From Desulfuromonadales bacterium (GTDB lineage: Bacteria > Desulfobacterota > Desulfuromonadia > Geobacterales > DSM-12255): a stretch of DNA of 32,059 bases. Under the pieces are notes generated by a model, which worked only from the letters and a program-made list of their open reading frames with translations, was not told the origin of the DNA and did not search any database. This document shows, in pieces, positions 8,168 through 16,446 of this stretch. Location: contig WQYY01000005.1 of the NCBI GenBank assembly GCA_009780995.1, forward strand, positions 1 to 32,059, given 5' to 3'. The stretch's first letter is position 1. Each line of letters starts with the position of its first letter. The position numbers and the translations under genes were made by a program.

Positions 8168-9991
8168 ATGTTAACCGCTGACGCTATAAAATATTTCCCA
8201 ACCTCACCAGGTGTTTATCTGATGAAGGACGGCTCCGATAAAATCCTTTATGTGGGTAAAGCAATAAATCTGAAAAAACGTGTAAGTTCCTACTTTTCAA
8301 AATCCAAAGATTCCAGATATCAGATACGCTTCCTTATGAACAGGGTAATAAAGATTGACTGGATTGTTACAGATACTGAAAAAGAAGCCCTGATACTGGA
8401 AAACAACCTTATAAAGGAACATAAACCACGATATAACCTGGATCTTCGTGATGACAAAACCTATTTCTCAATCCGCCTTAACCCTGCTGAAGAGTTCCCA
8501 CGGCTGACAATAATACGAAAGCCTGTAAAAGACGGAGCGCGGTATTTCGGCCCGTACTCTTCCGCTCAGGCAGCGCGGGACGTGCTTAAGGAGCTTTACA
8601 GAATATTTCCGTTAATACATTACCCGATAGAATCGTGCAGACGCAAAAACCGCCCCTGCCTCTATTACCAGATGAAACAGTGCTCCGCCCCATGTTTTAA
8701 TAAAATAACTCAAAAGGAATATGCTGTTCTCGCAGATGGAGCGGGCATGTTTCTCTCAGGCAAAAACAGCGAAATTGTAAAAGTCTACAGAGAGAAAATG
8801 GCAACGGCAGCACAACGAGAGGCTTATGAAGAAGCAAGCCGTTACAGAGACCTCATAAAAGCCATTGAAAAGACGGTGGAAAAGCAAAAGGTAGCTAATG
8901 TTGGCGGTAACAGCGATGTAATTGGCCTTATCCGCAGCGGCGACAACCTCCAGATAGGAATTCTGTTCATAAGAAACGGACTTCTTATGGGAAACAAAAA
9001 TTACTTCTTCTCATGGGAGCTTGATGATAATGAAGGGCTCTTTGCGTTTCTCAACAGCTACTATAACCAGGATGTAATAATACCTGAAGAGATACTGATC
9101 CCCCGCTCTCTCGAAGAAACAAAAGCCCTTGCTGAAATTTTATCAGAAAAACATGGGCGAAAAGTATTGATTTTCAAGCCACAACGGGGAGAGAAGCTTA
9201 AGCTTCTCAATCTTGCAGAAAAAAATGCTGAGAATGCCCTTAAAGAGCGCCTTAAAGCAGAGGAAGAAAGTGAGACATTGCTACAAGAGCTTAAAGATAA
9301 ACTTCATCTGTCGAAAATACCCAAGAGAATTGAATGTTACGATATATCAAATTTGCATGGGAGCTCTGCTGTCGGTAGCCAGGTTACATTTATAGACGGC
9401 AAGCCCTGTAAAGGAGCTTACAGACGGTACAGGATAAAGACAATAGACCAGTCTGATGATTTTGGTATGCTGGAAGAAGTCTTTTCTCGTCGCTTTAAAG
9501 AGGGAAACAGTAAGGAAGAATACCCTGATCTGATAATTGTTGACGGTGGAATAGGACAATTAAATGCTCTTATCAATGTCATTAATAATCTGAATATCGC
9601 CGGTATAGACCTTGCCGGCCTCGCCAAAAGCCGTGTAGAGAGAGACGCAAAAGGGATTGATGTTATAAAGAGTGATGAAAGGGTATTCCTACCCGGTAGG
9701 AAAAATCCAGTAGTATTAAAGCAAAATTCCCCGCATCTTCTGCTGCTGGCAAGAATAAGGGACGAAGCTCACCGTTTCGCGATCACATATCACAGGTCCC
9801 TCAGAAATGAAAAAACATTGAGGTCTGTACTTGACGGGATAAAAGAGATAGGAGCAGCAAGGCGAAAAGCTTTACTTCAAAAGTTCGGGAGCGTAAATAG
9901 CCTGAAACGGGCAGATATAGATAATATTGCTTCAATCAAGGGAATAACAGCGGAAATTGCAGAAAAAATCAAAAAGGCTCTGGAGATGTAG
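8168..9991 (+). CDS. uvrC: Excinuclease ABC subunit C
   Basis: 607 aa from the ATG at 8168. An in-frame TTG at 8120 would add 16 residues that do not look like UvrC. Domains: GIY-YIG nuclease (GVY 15-17, YVG 28-30, with Y28, R38 and E78) for the 3' incision; a four-cysteine cluster in CRRKNRPCLYYQMKQCSAPC that in UvrC holds an Fe-S cluster; a UVR helix pair (EAYEEASRYRDLIKAI) for UvrB contact; an RNase H-like domain (ECYDISNLHG, LIIVDGG) for the 5' incision; and a C-terminal helix-hairpin-helix pair. Neither start has an ideal Shine-Dalgarno site. The TAG stop lies inside a GTAG-headed palindromic repeat (9988-10010), so the very C-terminus may have been shaped by repeat insertion. Confidence 0.95.
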   Translation: MLTADAIKYFPTSPGVYLMKDGSDKILYVGKAINLKKRVSSYFSKSKDSRYQIRFLMNRVIKIDWIVTDTEKEALILENNLIKEHKPRYNLDLRDDKTYFSIRLNPAEEFPRLTIIRKPVKDGARYFGPYSSAQAARDVLKELYRIFPLIHYPIESCRRKNRPCLYYQMKQCSAPCFNKITQKEYAVLADGAGMFLSGKNSEIVKVYREKMATAAQREAYEEASRYRDLIKAIEKTVEKQKVANVGGNSDVIGLIRSGDNLQIGILFIRNGLLMGNKNYFFSWELDDNEGLFAFLNSYYNQDVIIPEEILIPRSLEETKALAEILSEKHGRKVLIFKPQRGEKLKLLNLAEKNAENALKERLKAEEESETLLQELKDKLHLSKIPKRIECYDISNLHGSSAVGSQVTFIDGKPCKGAYRRYRIKTIDQSDDFGMLEEVFSRRFKEGNSKEEYPDLIIVDGGIGQLNALINVINNLNIAGIDLAGLAKSRVERDAKGIDVIKSDERVFLPGRKNPVVLKQNSPHLLLLARIRDEAHRFAITYHRSLRNEKTLRSVLDGIKEIGAARRKALLQKFGSVNSLKRADIDNIASIKGITAEIAEKIKKALEM

Positions 9992-10010
9992 GGGCGCACA
10001 GTGTGCACCC
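9988..10010 (+). repeat. REP-like GTAG palindrome overlapping the uvrC stop
   Basis: GTAG (9988-9991) is followed by an imperfect palindrome: 9992-10000 pairs with 10002-10010 with one mismatch around a single central base. The layout matches REP elements mobilised by RAYT (TnpA-REP) transposases, which carry GTAG at the foot of the hairpin. Related units lie at 14712-14767 and 14884-14909. Confidence 0.65.
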
Positions 10011-10048
10011 GAACCACCCCGCCCTTCGGGCACCCCTCCATAGAGGGG
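10011..10048. repeat. Two short GC-rich hairpins after uvrC
   Basis: GCCCTTCGGGC (10021-10031) and CCCCTC-CATA-GAGGGG (10033-10048) form two adjacent small hairpins between the convergent uvrC and MATE genes. No long T-run follows, so a terminator role is possible but unproven. Bases 10049-10076 hold nothing recognisable. Confidence 0.5.
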
Positions 10049-10076
10049 AATTTACAACCCTTTATTTGGCGGATTT

Positions 10077-10136
10077 AACTCCACTCTTCACACTCCAAAC
10101 TCCACACTATTTCAGATATGACCAAAAGCCGAAGTC
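10077..10136. repeat. Degenerate-heptamer repeat, copy 2
   Basis: These 60 bp match 4082-4141 at 56 positions, including the CACTCTT-CACACTC-CAAACTC-CACACTA run and the terminal AAAAGCCGAAGTC. The inverted left arm seen at 4045-4056 is absent here. The copy ends 4 bp before the MATE stop codon. Confidence 0.8.
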
Positions 10137-10140
10137 GCCA

Positions 10141-11505
10141 CTAAAGCGTGATTCCGTGCAACTCCCTCTTATGATACCTCCACGCAAAAGCTCCCGCCCT
10201 AACATACCAATCGACAACAAACGCTCCCCATACGGCATAAAGAGATAAATGAAGCAGACCAGCAGCGATCCACGCAAGAAAAATCCTTACGCCCCACATA
10301 CTACCCAGAGTGCAAAGGAAAACATAAAAAGTATCTCCTGTCCCTCTCAAACTCCCTGCATAGACGAAAGCCATAGCAAGAGGAATCTGTGCTAAAGCCA
10401 CAAGCCTCAAAAAAACAGAAGCCTTCGCTATAACATCTTGATCTGAAGTGAAAAGGCTTGACAGAGGGCCAGGGAAGAAAAGAAATATACACGCCATTAA
10501 TCCCATCACCACAACAGCGATCCGCAACGCCTCCTTGTTTCCAATTCTTGCACGATTATATTTCTTAGCTCCTAAGGCCTGCCCCATAAGGGCAGTAGAG
10601 GCAATTCCTACGCCGGCGCCTTGCACAAAGGAAAGAGATTCCAGAGAAACTCCAACCTGATGAGCGGCATAGGCCACAGTGCCATAGCCTAAAACAAATT
10701 TCGCGAAAAGAATCTGCCCTGATTGCTGAGCGACACGCTCAAGAGCCACTGGATAACCGACTATCCAGACTTTTTTCCATAATCCAGTATCAGGTATTCC
10801 AAAATTAATATAATGATGGCGGATAGCGTAAAATAAGAGATAAGAGAACCCTATAGCCTCTGAAATATTTATGGCATATCCCGCACCCTTCACATACATG
10901 GGAGAAAAGCCGAGTTTTCCGTAAATCAGCGGTATAGCTATAATAACATGCAGAATATTAACCAGAAGTATAGCATTCATGGGAGTACGGGTGTTCCCCC
11001 GCCCCTGCATAATGGCAGAGAGTATGTTAAGGCCTGTAGTGAAAACAAGATATGTAAAAACCAGCTTGATATACCCGCTGGCGTAGGCCATGACGTCAGC
11101 CCGTGCACCCATAATCCTTCCCAGTTTATCACCAAAAGTGACGCCGACGAGACTCACAATCAAGGTCATTGCAGCACATGTAAGAATTGCGACAAAAGCT
11201 GCCTTTCTTGCCTCCTCCGCCTTTCCCGCACCCCAGAGGTGAGCAATAACTACCGTAGCGCCTGTAGCAAGCCCCCAAAAGACTGTCATAGCCACAAAAA
11301 TCATAAGCTGGCCAAGACCTACGGCAGCTATTGCAGCGGCACTGACTCCACCAACAAGAAAAATGTCAACAATAGAGACCAACCGCTGAAAAAGGGAGGA
11401 CAAAAGCACCGGAACAGAGAGATTCACAACATTACGTCTTAAAGAAACAGGCTTGCTGGGGTCTCCCGCAATGTAGTAATAAAATTTTTTAAAAGAATGC
11501 TTCAA
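10141..11505 (-). CDS. MATE-family multidrug/cation efflux protein
   Basis: 454 aa with about twelve hydrophobic segments. The start region VVNLSVPVLLSSLFQRLVSI and VDIFLVGGVSAAAIAAVGLG is the conserved first-helix signature of NorM/DinF-type MATE exporters. The second half repeats it (YPVALERVAQQSGQILFAKF ... GVGIASTALMGQALGAKK). It should export drugs or metabolites across the inner membrane using Na+ or H+; the substrate is unknown. The only plausible start is TTG at 11505-11503. There is no ATG between the upstream stop and the first helix, and no strong Shine-Dalgarno site, so expression may be low. The gene is convergent with uvrC and divergent from tadA. Confidence 0.88.
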   Translation of the reverse strand: MKHSFKKFYYYIAGDPSKPVSLRRNVVNLSVPVLLSSLFQRLVSIVDIFLVGGVSAAAIAAVGLGQLMIFVAMTVFWGLATGATVVIAHLWGAGKAEEARKAAFVAILTCAAMTLIVSLVGVTFGDKLGRIMGARADVMAYASGYIKLVFTYLVFTTGLNILSAIMQGRGNTRTPMNAILLVNILHVIIAIPLIYGKLGFSPMYVKGAGYAINISEAIGFSYLLFYAIRHHYINFGIPDTGLWKKVWIVGYPVALERVAQQSGQILFAKFVLGYGTVAYAAHQVGVSLESLSFVQGAGVGIASTALMGQALGAKKYNRARIGNKEALRIAVVVMGLMACIFLFFPGPLSSLFTSDQDVIAKASVFLRLVALAQIPLAMAFVYAGSLRGTGDTFYVFLCTLGSMWGVRIFLAWIAAGLLHLSLYAVWGAFVVDWYVRAGAFAWRYHKRELHGITL

Positions 11506-11601
11506 AAGATTAACTGCTTTCTTTCTGCCTTAAAAGAAATGTTGACTGCGCGTTTATACATACTACATCAAGCTACTAAAAGAAACAGCTTCAAATCTTA
11601 T

Positions 11602-11631
11602 TTAACAAACTACTAAATACCGTGGTATAAA
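11602..11631 (+). promoter_or_regulatory. Candidate promoter of tadA, giving a very short leader
   Basis: TTAACA (11602-11607), an 18-bp spacer and TATAAA (11626-11631) would start transcription within a few bases of the tadA ATG at 11641. No Shine-Dalgarno sequence precedes that ATG. Confidence 0.5.
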
Positions 11632-11640
11632 AGCTTCATT

Positions 11641-12108
11641 ATGAAAGATGATAATTACTGGATGAAAAAAGCTATAAAAGAAGCTGAAAAGGCAAGGCTC
11701 AAAGATGAAGTACCTATAGGTGCGATATTGGTAAAAGATAGAAAAGTCATCGGCCGCGGGTTTAACCTGCGAGAGTCAAAGAATGATCCTACAGCCCATG
11801 CGGAGATAGCAGCTATACGCCAATCTGCCAGGAAACTAAATGCCTGGCGGCTTACAGGTACAACCCTTTATGTGACGCTGGAACCATGCCCGATGTGCAT
11901 GGGAGCTATATTACTTTCCCGTATAGAGCGGGTTGTTTTCGGATGTTATGACCCTAAAGGTGGCGCAGCAGGTTCTCTCTACGATCTTTCACAGGATAAA
12001 AGATTCAACCATCAGGTAGAAGTCACAAGCAGAGTGATGGAGGAAGAGTGCAGCAAAATGTTAAGCAGTTTTTTTAAGGAACTGAGAGGCAAGAAGAAGT
12101 TAGTATAA
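11641..12108 (+). CDS. tadA: tRNA-specific adenosine deaminase TadA
   Basis: 155 aa cytidine/deoxycytidylate deaminase-fold protein. The zinc site is HAE (H53, E55 as proton shuttle) and PCPMC (C83, C86), and the N-terminus YWMKKAIKEAEKA is typical of TadA. It converts A34 to inosine in tRNA-Arg(ACG), letting one tRNA read CGU, CGC and CGA codons. The start fits the family, but no ribosome-binding site is visible and a good promoter ends 9 bp upstream, so the mRNA may be leaderless. hemB follows 110 bp later, probably from its own promoter. Confidence 0.95.
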   Translation: MKDDNYWMKKAIKEAEKARLKDEVPIGAILVKDRKVIGRGFNLRESKNDPTAHAEIAAIRQSARKLNAWRLTGTTLYVTLEPCPMCMGAILLSRIERVVFGCYDPKGGAAGSLYDLSQDKRFNHQVEVTSRVMEEECSKMLSSFFKELRGKKKLV

Positions 12109-12113
12109 AATTT

Positions 12114-12143
12114 TTTACAATTAAACAAAGATTGTTGTACTAT
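12114..12143 (+). promoter_or_regulatory. Candidate promoter for hemB-hemG
   Basis: TTTACA (12114-12119), an 18-bp spacer and TACTAT (12138-12143) lie about 75 bp before the hemB start. The match is moderate. Confidence 0.35.
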
Positions 12144-12218
12144 TCTGGAAATTCAGAAATGATTTTTCACTAACAAAACTAAAATTTGAATCGCAATTTA
12201 TCCTAAAGGAGCTCAATT

Positions 12219-13208
12219 ATGTTTTACCCAACATTCCGCGCACGACGCATAAGAGGCAATGAAACTTTCCGTCGTATGGTAAAAGAGACGACCTTATCCG
12301 TTACTGATCTTATTTATCCCATGTTTTCAGCTTTTGGCAAAGGGATTAAGAAAGAGATAGGCTCTATGCCTGGAATTTACCAGCAATCTATTGAAAACGT
12401 TCTTGAAGAGGCTCAGGAAGTTTTTGAGCTTGGCGTTCCAGCCGTTATCCTGTTTGGTATACCTGAAGTGAAAGATGCTATAGGTAGCGACGCTTACGCA
12501 GAGCATGGGATTATTCAGGAGACTATAAGAGCTTTAAAGAAAGAAATACCTGGATTGGCTGTTATAACAGACGTCTGTATGTGCGAGTATACAGACCACG
12601 GACACTGCGGAATCATAAAAGATGGAGATGTTGATAATGACGCGACCCTTGAGCTGCTTGCAAGGGAATCTCTATCCCATGTTCAGGCAGGAGCGGATAT
12701 GGTAGCCCCTTCGGATATGATGGATGGTCGTGTTGCGGCTATTCGTGAGACTCTCGACAATAACGGTTTCAGCAAAATACCTATAATGAGTTACGCCGCA
12801 AAATATGCTTCAGGCTATTATGGCCCGTTTAGAGAGGCAGCTGAATCTACGCCACAGTTTGGTGACCGCCGTTCATACCAGATGGACCCTGCAAACCGCC
12901 TTGAAGCTGTGCGGGAAGCAAGAATGGACGTAGAGGAAGGGGCTGATATCCTTATGGTTAAGCCCGGGCTCCCCTATCTTGACATTCTCAGAGAGCTTCG
13001 TGAGGAATTTGACCTTCCAATGGCTGTTTACAACGTTTCCGGTGAATACAGCATGATAAAGGCAGCCGGCCTTAAAGGGTGGATTGACGAAGATCGGGTT
13101 GTTATGGAAACTATGATCTCTTTTAAACGGGCCGGCGCAGACCTTATACTGACATATCATGCTAAAGACGTAGCAAGAATGCTTAAGGCCGGAAATGTTA
13201 TTTATTGA
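12219..13208 (+). CDS. hemB: Delta-aminolevulinic acid dehydratase (porphobilinogen synthase)
   Basis: 329 aa TIM-barrel enzyme that joins two 5-aminolevulinate molecules into porphobilinogen. The two Schiff-base lysines are K195 (SYAAKYAS) and K248 (ILMVKPG). The metal loop [14 protein letters not shown] supplies C120, C122 and C130, so this is the zinc-dependent type and not the Asp-rich magnesium type. A strong AAAGGAG site precedes the ATG. hemG begins 36 bp downstream on the same strand, giving two tetrapyrrole steps in one unit. Confidence 0.97.
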   Translation: MFYPTFRARRIRGNETFRRMVKETTLSVTDLIYPMFSAFGKGIKKEIGSMPGIYQQSIENVLEEAQEVFELGVPAVILFGIPEVKDAIGSDAYAEHGIIQETIRALKKEIPGLAVITDVCMCEYTDHGHCGIIKDGDVDNDATLELLARESLSHVQAGADMVAPSDMMDGRVAAIRETLDNNGFSKIPIMSYAAKYASGYYGPFREAAESTPQFGDRRSYQMDPANRLEAVREARMDVEEGADILMVKPGLPYLDILRELREEFDLPMAVYNVSGEYSMIKAAGLKGWIDEDRVVMETMISFKRAGADLILTYHAKDVARMLKAGNVIY

Positions 13209-13244
13209 TACGTTCAGCAGGGACGGTTTACGGGAGACTTTAGC

Positions 13245-14648
13245 ATGAAAAGAGCAGTTATTGTGGGGGGTGGGCTTTCAGGATTGTCAACAGCGTGGCT
13301 CCTCCGTGAAAAGGCCAGAAACGCGGGAATAGACCTTGAAATAACCCTTATTGAGAAAGAAACCCGGACAGGGGGCAAGATATGGAGTATCAAGGAAGAT
13401 GGCTATATCTGCGAATGGGGGCCAAACGGCTTTCTTGACAATAAGCCGCAAACCCTTGATCTCTGCCGCGATCTTAAGGCTGATGATAAGCTGCTCAGAA
13501 GTAACGATAACGCCAGAAAACGGTTTATTTTCTCGGACGGCATACTGAACCAACTCCCTGAAAACGCTTCTTCTTTTTTGAAAAGCTCTCTTATTTCATG
13601 GCCGGGTAAATTACGCCTGTCTATGGAACCTTTTATTTCAAAATACAACAGCGCGGAAGATGAAACCTTAGCGGATTTCGGCAGGAGAAGGCTTGGTAAA
13701 GAAGCTCTCAATAAGCTTATAGCCCCCATGGTTTCAGGCATTTTCGCGGGAGATCCTGAGACTATGTCTCTTAAATCTTGCTTCCCGAGGATTGCCGAAC
13801 TTGAATCAGAGTATGGCGGCCTGATCAAGGCAATGATAAAGCTGGCGAAAAAGAAGAAGCAAGAAATTGCAGAAGGGAAAGCTGTTGCCAGTGCTGCCGG
13901 CCCAGGAGGGGTACTTACATCTTTCAAAAACGGCATACAGACTCTTACAGATATTTTAACGGAAGAGCTAGGGTCTATAGTCATAAGGAGCGGCGCTGAA
14001 GTGCAAAAAGTGGCAAAAGGAACTTCTCTGCCATGGCGGATCGTCACTTCAGGAAACGAAACTGAAGCGGATATAGTTATTCTCGCCACTCCCGCTTATG
14101 CATCTGCATCAATACTTAGCGAAACAGCCAATAAAATCAGTGCGATACTGAACCTTATTCCATACGCGAGTATGACAATAGCCTGTTTTGGCTATGAGCG
14201 CGGCAGAATAAAATATGACCTTAACGGTTTCGGGTATCTTGTCCCCAAACAGGAAGGGCTCTCAATCCTGGGTACTCTATGGGATTCCAGTATATTTGAA
14301 AACAGGGCGCCTGAAGGAATGGTTCTTTTAAGGAGCATGATGGGAGGAGCATGTTTCCCGGAATATATAAACTTCTCTGATGTCGAAGTTGAAACGCGGG
14401 TAAAAGCTGATCTTGAAAAGACAATGGGAATAGATGTTTCCCCTTCGTTTATCCGTATATACAGGCATAAAAAAGCTATCCCTCAATATACTGCAGGGCA
14501 TGGGAAAAGGCTTGAAGCTTTATATGAAGAGCTTACTGACACTCACGGGTTAATACTTACAGGAAACTCTTATAGAGGAATAGGTTTTAATGACTGTATT
14601 ATCGCTGCTCACAAAGCAGTAGATGAGGCAATTACTTGTTTAATATGA
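13245..14648 (+). CDS. hemG: Protoporphyrinogen oxidase, FAD-dependent HemY/HemG type
   Basis: 467 aa. The N-terminal FAD motif VGGGLSGLSTAWLL (from residue 7) is followed by a second dinucleotide strand TLIEKETRTGGKI and the substrate-side WGPNGF. The C-terminus has the FAD-closing GLILTGNSYRGIGFNDCI, characteristic of the family. It oxidises protoporphyrinogen IX or coproporphyrinogen III late in heme synthesis. Sequence alone does not decide between the classical and the coproporphyrin-dependent route. It is the oxygen-dependent-type flavoenzyme, not the short flavodoxin-like HemG of enterics, so hemY would be an equally fair symbol. It follows hemB directly, with a GGGAGA site before the ATG. 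Confidence 0.92.
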   Translation: MKRAVIVGGGLSGLSTAWLLREKARNAGIDLEITLIEKETRTGGKIWSIKEDGYICEWGPNGFLDNKPQTLDLCRDLKADDKLLRSNDNARKRFIFSDGILNQLPENASSFLKSSLISWPGKLRLSMEPFISKYNSAEDETLADFGRRRLGKEALNKLIAPMVSGIFAGDPETMSLKSCFPRIAELESEYGGLIKAMIKLAKKKKQEIAEGKAVASAAGPGGVLTSFKNGIQTLTDILTEELGSIVIRSGAEVQKVAKGTSLPWRIVTSGNETEADIVILATPAYASASILSETANKISAILNLIPYASMTIACFGYERGRIKYDLNGFGYLVPKQEGLSILGTLWDSSIFENRAPEGMVLLRSMMGGACFPEYINFSDVEVETRVKADLEKTMGIDVSPSFIRIYRHKKAIPQYTAGHGKRLEALYEELTDTHGLILTGNSYRGIGFNDCIIAAHKAVDEAITCLI

Positions 14649-14711
14649 CTTCGGCTTGACAGCTTTCGCTTTTCACACCTAACTGTATTGGCTGCGTTGC
14701 AGGCCGCTATC

Positions 14712-14767
14712 GTAGGGAATGCCCATTGGGCATTCCGAAAAGCCGGACGGCCAATGGCCGCCCCTAC
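14712..14767. repeat. Inverted pair of REP-like GTAG palindromes (BIME-like)
   Basis: On the plus strand GTAG (14712-14715) heads a perfect palindrome, 10-bp arms 14716-14725 and 14727-14736. On the minus strand GTAG (14767-14764) heads a second palindrome at 14763-14745 built on CGGCCA-T-TGGCCG. The two face each other, as in bacterial interspersed mosaic elements made by RAYT transposases. Confidence 0.7.
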
Positions 14768-14795
14768 ATAAAACCATGTGCCATGAGGCGAACTG

Positions 14796-14837
14796 AAAAC
14801 CTACAAGGTCAGGTGTAGACTGAGTTTACAGGTTTTT
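14796..14837. repeat. 42-nt hairpin repeat, copy 1
   Basis: AAAACCTA ... CTGAGTTTACAGGTTTTT forms a stem-loop with a T-tail and aligns without gaps to 24663-24704, which shares the outer arms but differs in the middle. It may work as a terminator for the hemB-hemG transcript. Confidence 0.6.
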
Positions 14838-14883
14838 GAAGTATAGAATGTAAGGGATACCGCCCTCGATGTTCCGATAACAC

Positions 14884-14909
14884 GGGCGACCGGGGACGGT
14901 CGCCCCTAC
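14884..14909 (-). repeat. REP-like GTAG palindrome immediately upstream of plsY
   Basis: On the minus strand GTAG (14909-14906) is followed by a perfect 8-bp stem (14905-14898 with 14891-14884) around a 6-nt loop. It ends 7 bp before the plsY ATG, where a ribosome-binding site would normally sit. Confidence 0.7.
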
Positions 14910-14916
14910 TGGGATT

Positions 14917-15504
14917 ATGATGAATAACGAACTAATTCTTTTTATAATTGCCTACCTAATAGGCTCAATCCCTACCGGGCTTCTTCTGGGGAAATACGCA
15001 GGCGTTGACATACGCAAAAGCGGCAGCGGCAACATCGGCGCTACAAACGCCTACAGAACCCTTGGCCGAAAGATTGGGGTAATAACTCTTATTTGTGACT
15101 GTCTTAAAGGGCTTATTCCGGTTCTGATAGCCAGATTTATCGGCTTTAATGACACATGGATGGCTCTGATAGGACTTGCTGCCCTTATCGGCCATATATT
15201 CTCTATTTTCCTCGCTTTTAAAGGGGGTAAAGGTGTGGCAACAGCACTTGGCGCTTTTTTGGGAATATCGCCACTGGCAGTTTTATGCGCCTTAGCTATT
15301 TTTGCGATTGTTGTATGGAAGTGGAGATATATTTCTCTGGGATCAATAATAGCAGCTATTGCTATGCCATTGTTAGTTGCTTTTATTGACAAAAGCTCTG
15401 AAACTACCTGTATAACGCTGTTAATGGCCGCTTTGGTCGTATGGAGGCACAAAGATAACATAACACGCCTTCGCCGTGGCAGTGAAACCAAATTTAAAGC
15501 CTGA
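14917..15504 (+). CDS. plsY: Acyl-phosphate:glycerol-3-phosphate acyltransferase PlsY
   Basis: 195 aa inner-membrane enzyme with about five membrane helices. The three conserved PlsY loops are present: GSIPTGLLLGK near 16-26, SGSGNIGATNAYRTLG near 35-50, and FKGGKGVATALGAFLGI near 101-117. It moves the acyl group from acyl-phosphate to sn-1 of glycerol-3-phosphate, the first step of phospholipid synthesis. Two adjacent ATG codons (14917, 14920) are possible starts. The upstream region is occupied by a REP-like hairpin, so no clear Shine-Dalgarno or promoter is seen. The last 50 residues are well conserved, with no sign of truncation. Confidence 0.95.
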   Translation: MMNNELILFIIAYLIGSIPTGLLLGKYAGVDIRKSGSGNIGATNAYRTLGRKIGVITLICDCLKGLIPVLIARFIGFNDTWMALIGLAALIGHIFSIFLAFKGGKGVATALGAFLGISPLAVLCALAIFAIVVWKWRYISLGSIIAAIAMPLLVAFIDKSSETTCITLLMAALVVWRHKDNITRLRRGSETKFKA

Positions 15505-15652
15505 TCTCATTGTATACCAAAGCTCATTGCATTTATCCGTAAGGTACGTTATAAAGTTTTCGGGCATAATGTAAGTCTCAAAGGTAGAGCGGAGGGTCAT
15601 GTTAAATGGTCGTCGTGTTGTACGGTTCGATTCCATGCCATTATGCCCGCCG

Positions 15653-16156
15653 CTATAAACGTCCTTCAAGAACTCTGTATCGCTTCCCTTCCTGTATATC
15701 TTCAATATTAACCAGGCTGGCGCTCCTTATTGAATTACTAATACTGTTTTTGACTCTATAGTTTAGTGCAACAATCACTTTTCCTATTTTGCCCCCTGTT
15801 TTAACATCAAAACCACATGAGGCTTCTTTACGGTATTGTAGCGGTTGGAGCACAGCAAGATCTTGTTCTGTCCGTACATCAAAAACGTATAAGAGTTTTT
15901 TACCATGGTTATCCCAAACAACTGCTTTACTTTCGTGCATTAACCTCGGGAAATTTTTTGCCAGCTCCAAGGGGAGAATGTTTTCGACAGGGCGCCGGCT
16001 CCCTATGCGTTGCAGATGAAACCAATCAGAATCTGTTATTGTAACTGCTGTTGTTTTGGGCCATACATCAAGCATTTCCAGTTGAGTTACAAGGTGTTGT
16101 GAAAAGTAGTCAACTGTAATTACTGATCCTGTTGTTTTATATTTTTCTGTTTGCAT
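15653..16156 (-). CDS. Uncharacterised 167-aa protein, possible phage-type BECR-fold nuclease
   Basis: I do not firmly recognise this gene. The start is taken as ATG at 16156; a GTG lies one codon upstream. Readable features: DSDWFHLQRIGSRRP, a central LPRELAKNFPRL-like helix (here LPLELAKNFPRLMHES), then strands KLLYVFDV and KIGKVIVALNYRVKN. That spacing resembles the barnase/EndoU/colicin-RelE-like (BECR) domains found in phage-derived genes, but this is inference from pattern only. It stands alone between plsY and tRNA-Phe, with A/T-rich flanks. The 148 bp between it and plsY hold no gene I can support. It could be a prophage remnant or a toxin relic beside the tRNA. Confidence 0.5.
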   Translation of the reverse strand: MQTEKYKTTGSVITVDYFSQHLVTQLEMLDVWPKTTAVTITDSDWFHLQRIGSRRPVENILPLELAKNFPRLMHESKAVVWDNHGKKLLYVFDVRTEQDLAVLQPLQYRKEASCGFDVKTGGKIGKVIVALNYRVKNSISNSIRSASLVNIEDIQEGKRYRVLEGRL

Positions 16157-16250
16157 CACTGATTAGCCTATCTTATTTCATATACAATTTGTCCAACCAT
16201 AGCATCTATCTACATTTCATAAACTGTCTATATGTAACAAAAACCCACAA

Positions 16251-16278
16251 AAAAAGCCTCTGTTTCCAGAGGCTTTTT
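16251..16278. terminator. Rho-independent terminator after tRNA-Phe
   Basis: A perfect 12-bp stem (16251-16262 with 16267-16278, TTTC loop) has five A on one side and five T on the other, so it can stop transcription in both directions. It lies 31 bp beyond the tRNA-Phe 3' end. Confidence 0.92.
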
Positions 16279-16308
16279 ACACCATGTCGGCCATGGCAAA
16301 ATATTTAG

Positions 16309-16384
<76 letters not shown>

Positions 16385-16395
16385 GGAAAGTGTTT

Positions 16396-16424
16396 TTTAT
16401 AGCTTCATTCAACTTTGATGTCAA
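16396..16424 (-). promoter_or_regulatory. Sigma-70 promoter of tRNA-Phe
   Basis: On the minus strand TTGACA (16424-16419), a 17-bp spacer and TATAAA (16401-16396) lie 12 bp before the mature tRNA. This is the best consensus promoter in the window. Confidence 0.88.
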
Positions 16425-16446
16425 CAGATTTTCACTCAGCCATACT

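Noticed and set aside
10948-11442. 164-codon plus-strand frame inside the MATE gene
   Set aside because: Antisense to a clear transporter; its translation is Cys/His/Asn-rich and lacks a ribosome-binding site.
13403-14089. Long open frame (228 codons) on the minus strand inside hemG
   Set aside because: It is antisense to conserved HemG motifs and its translation is a Ser/Ala/Pro-rich sequence with no recognisable domain, a typical shadow frame.
15421-15705. 94-codon minus-strand frame between plsY and the orphan gene
   Set aside because: Its end runs antisense through the conserved plsY tail and its start overlaps the orphan gene in another frame; no family pattern is seen.
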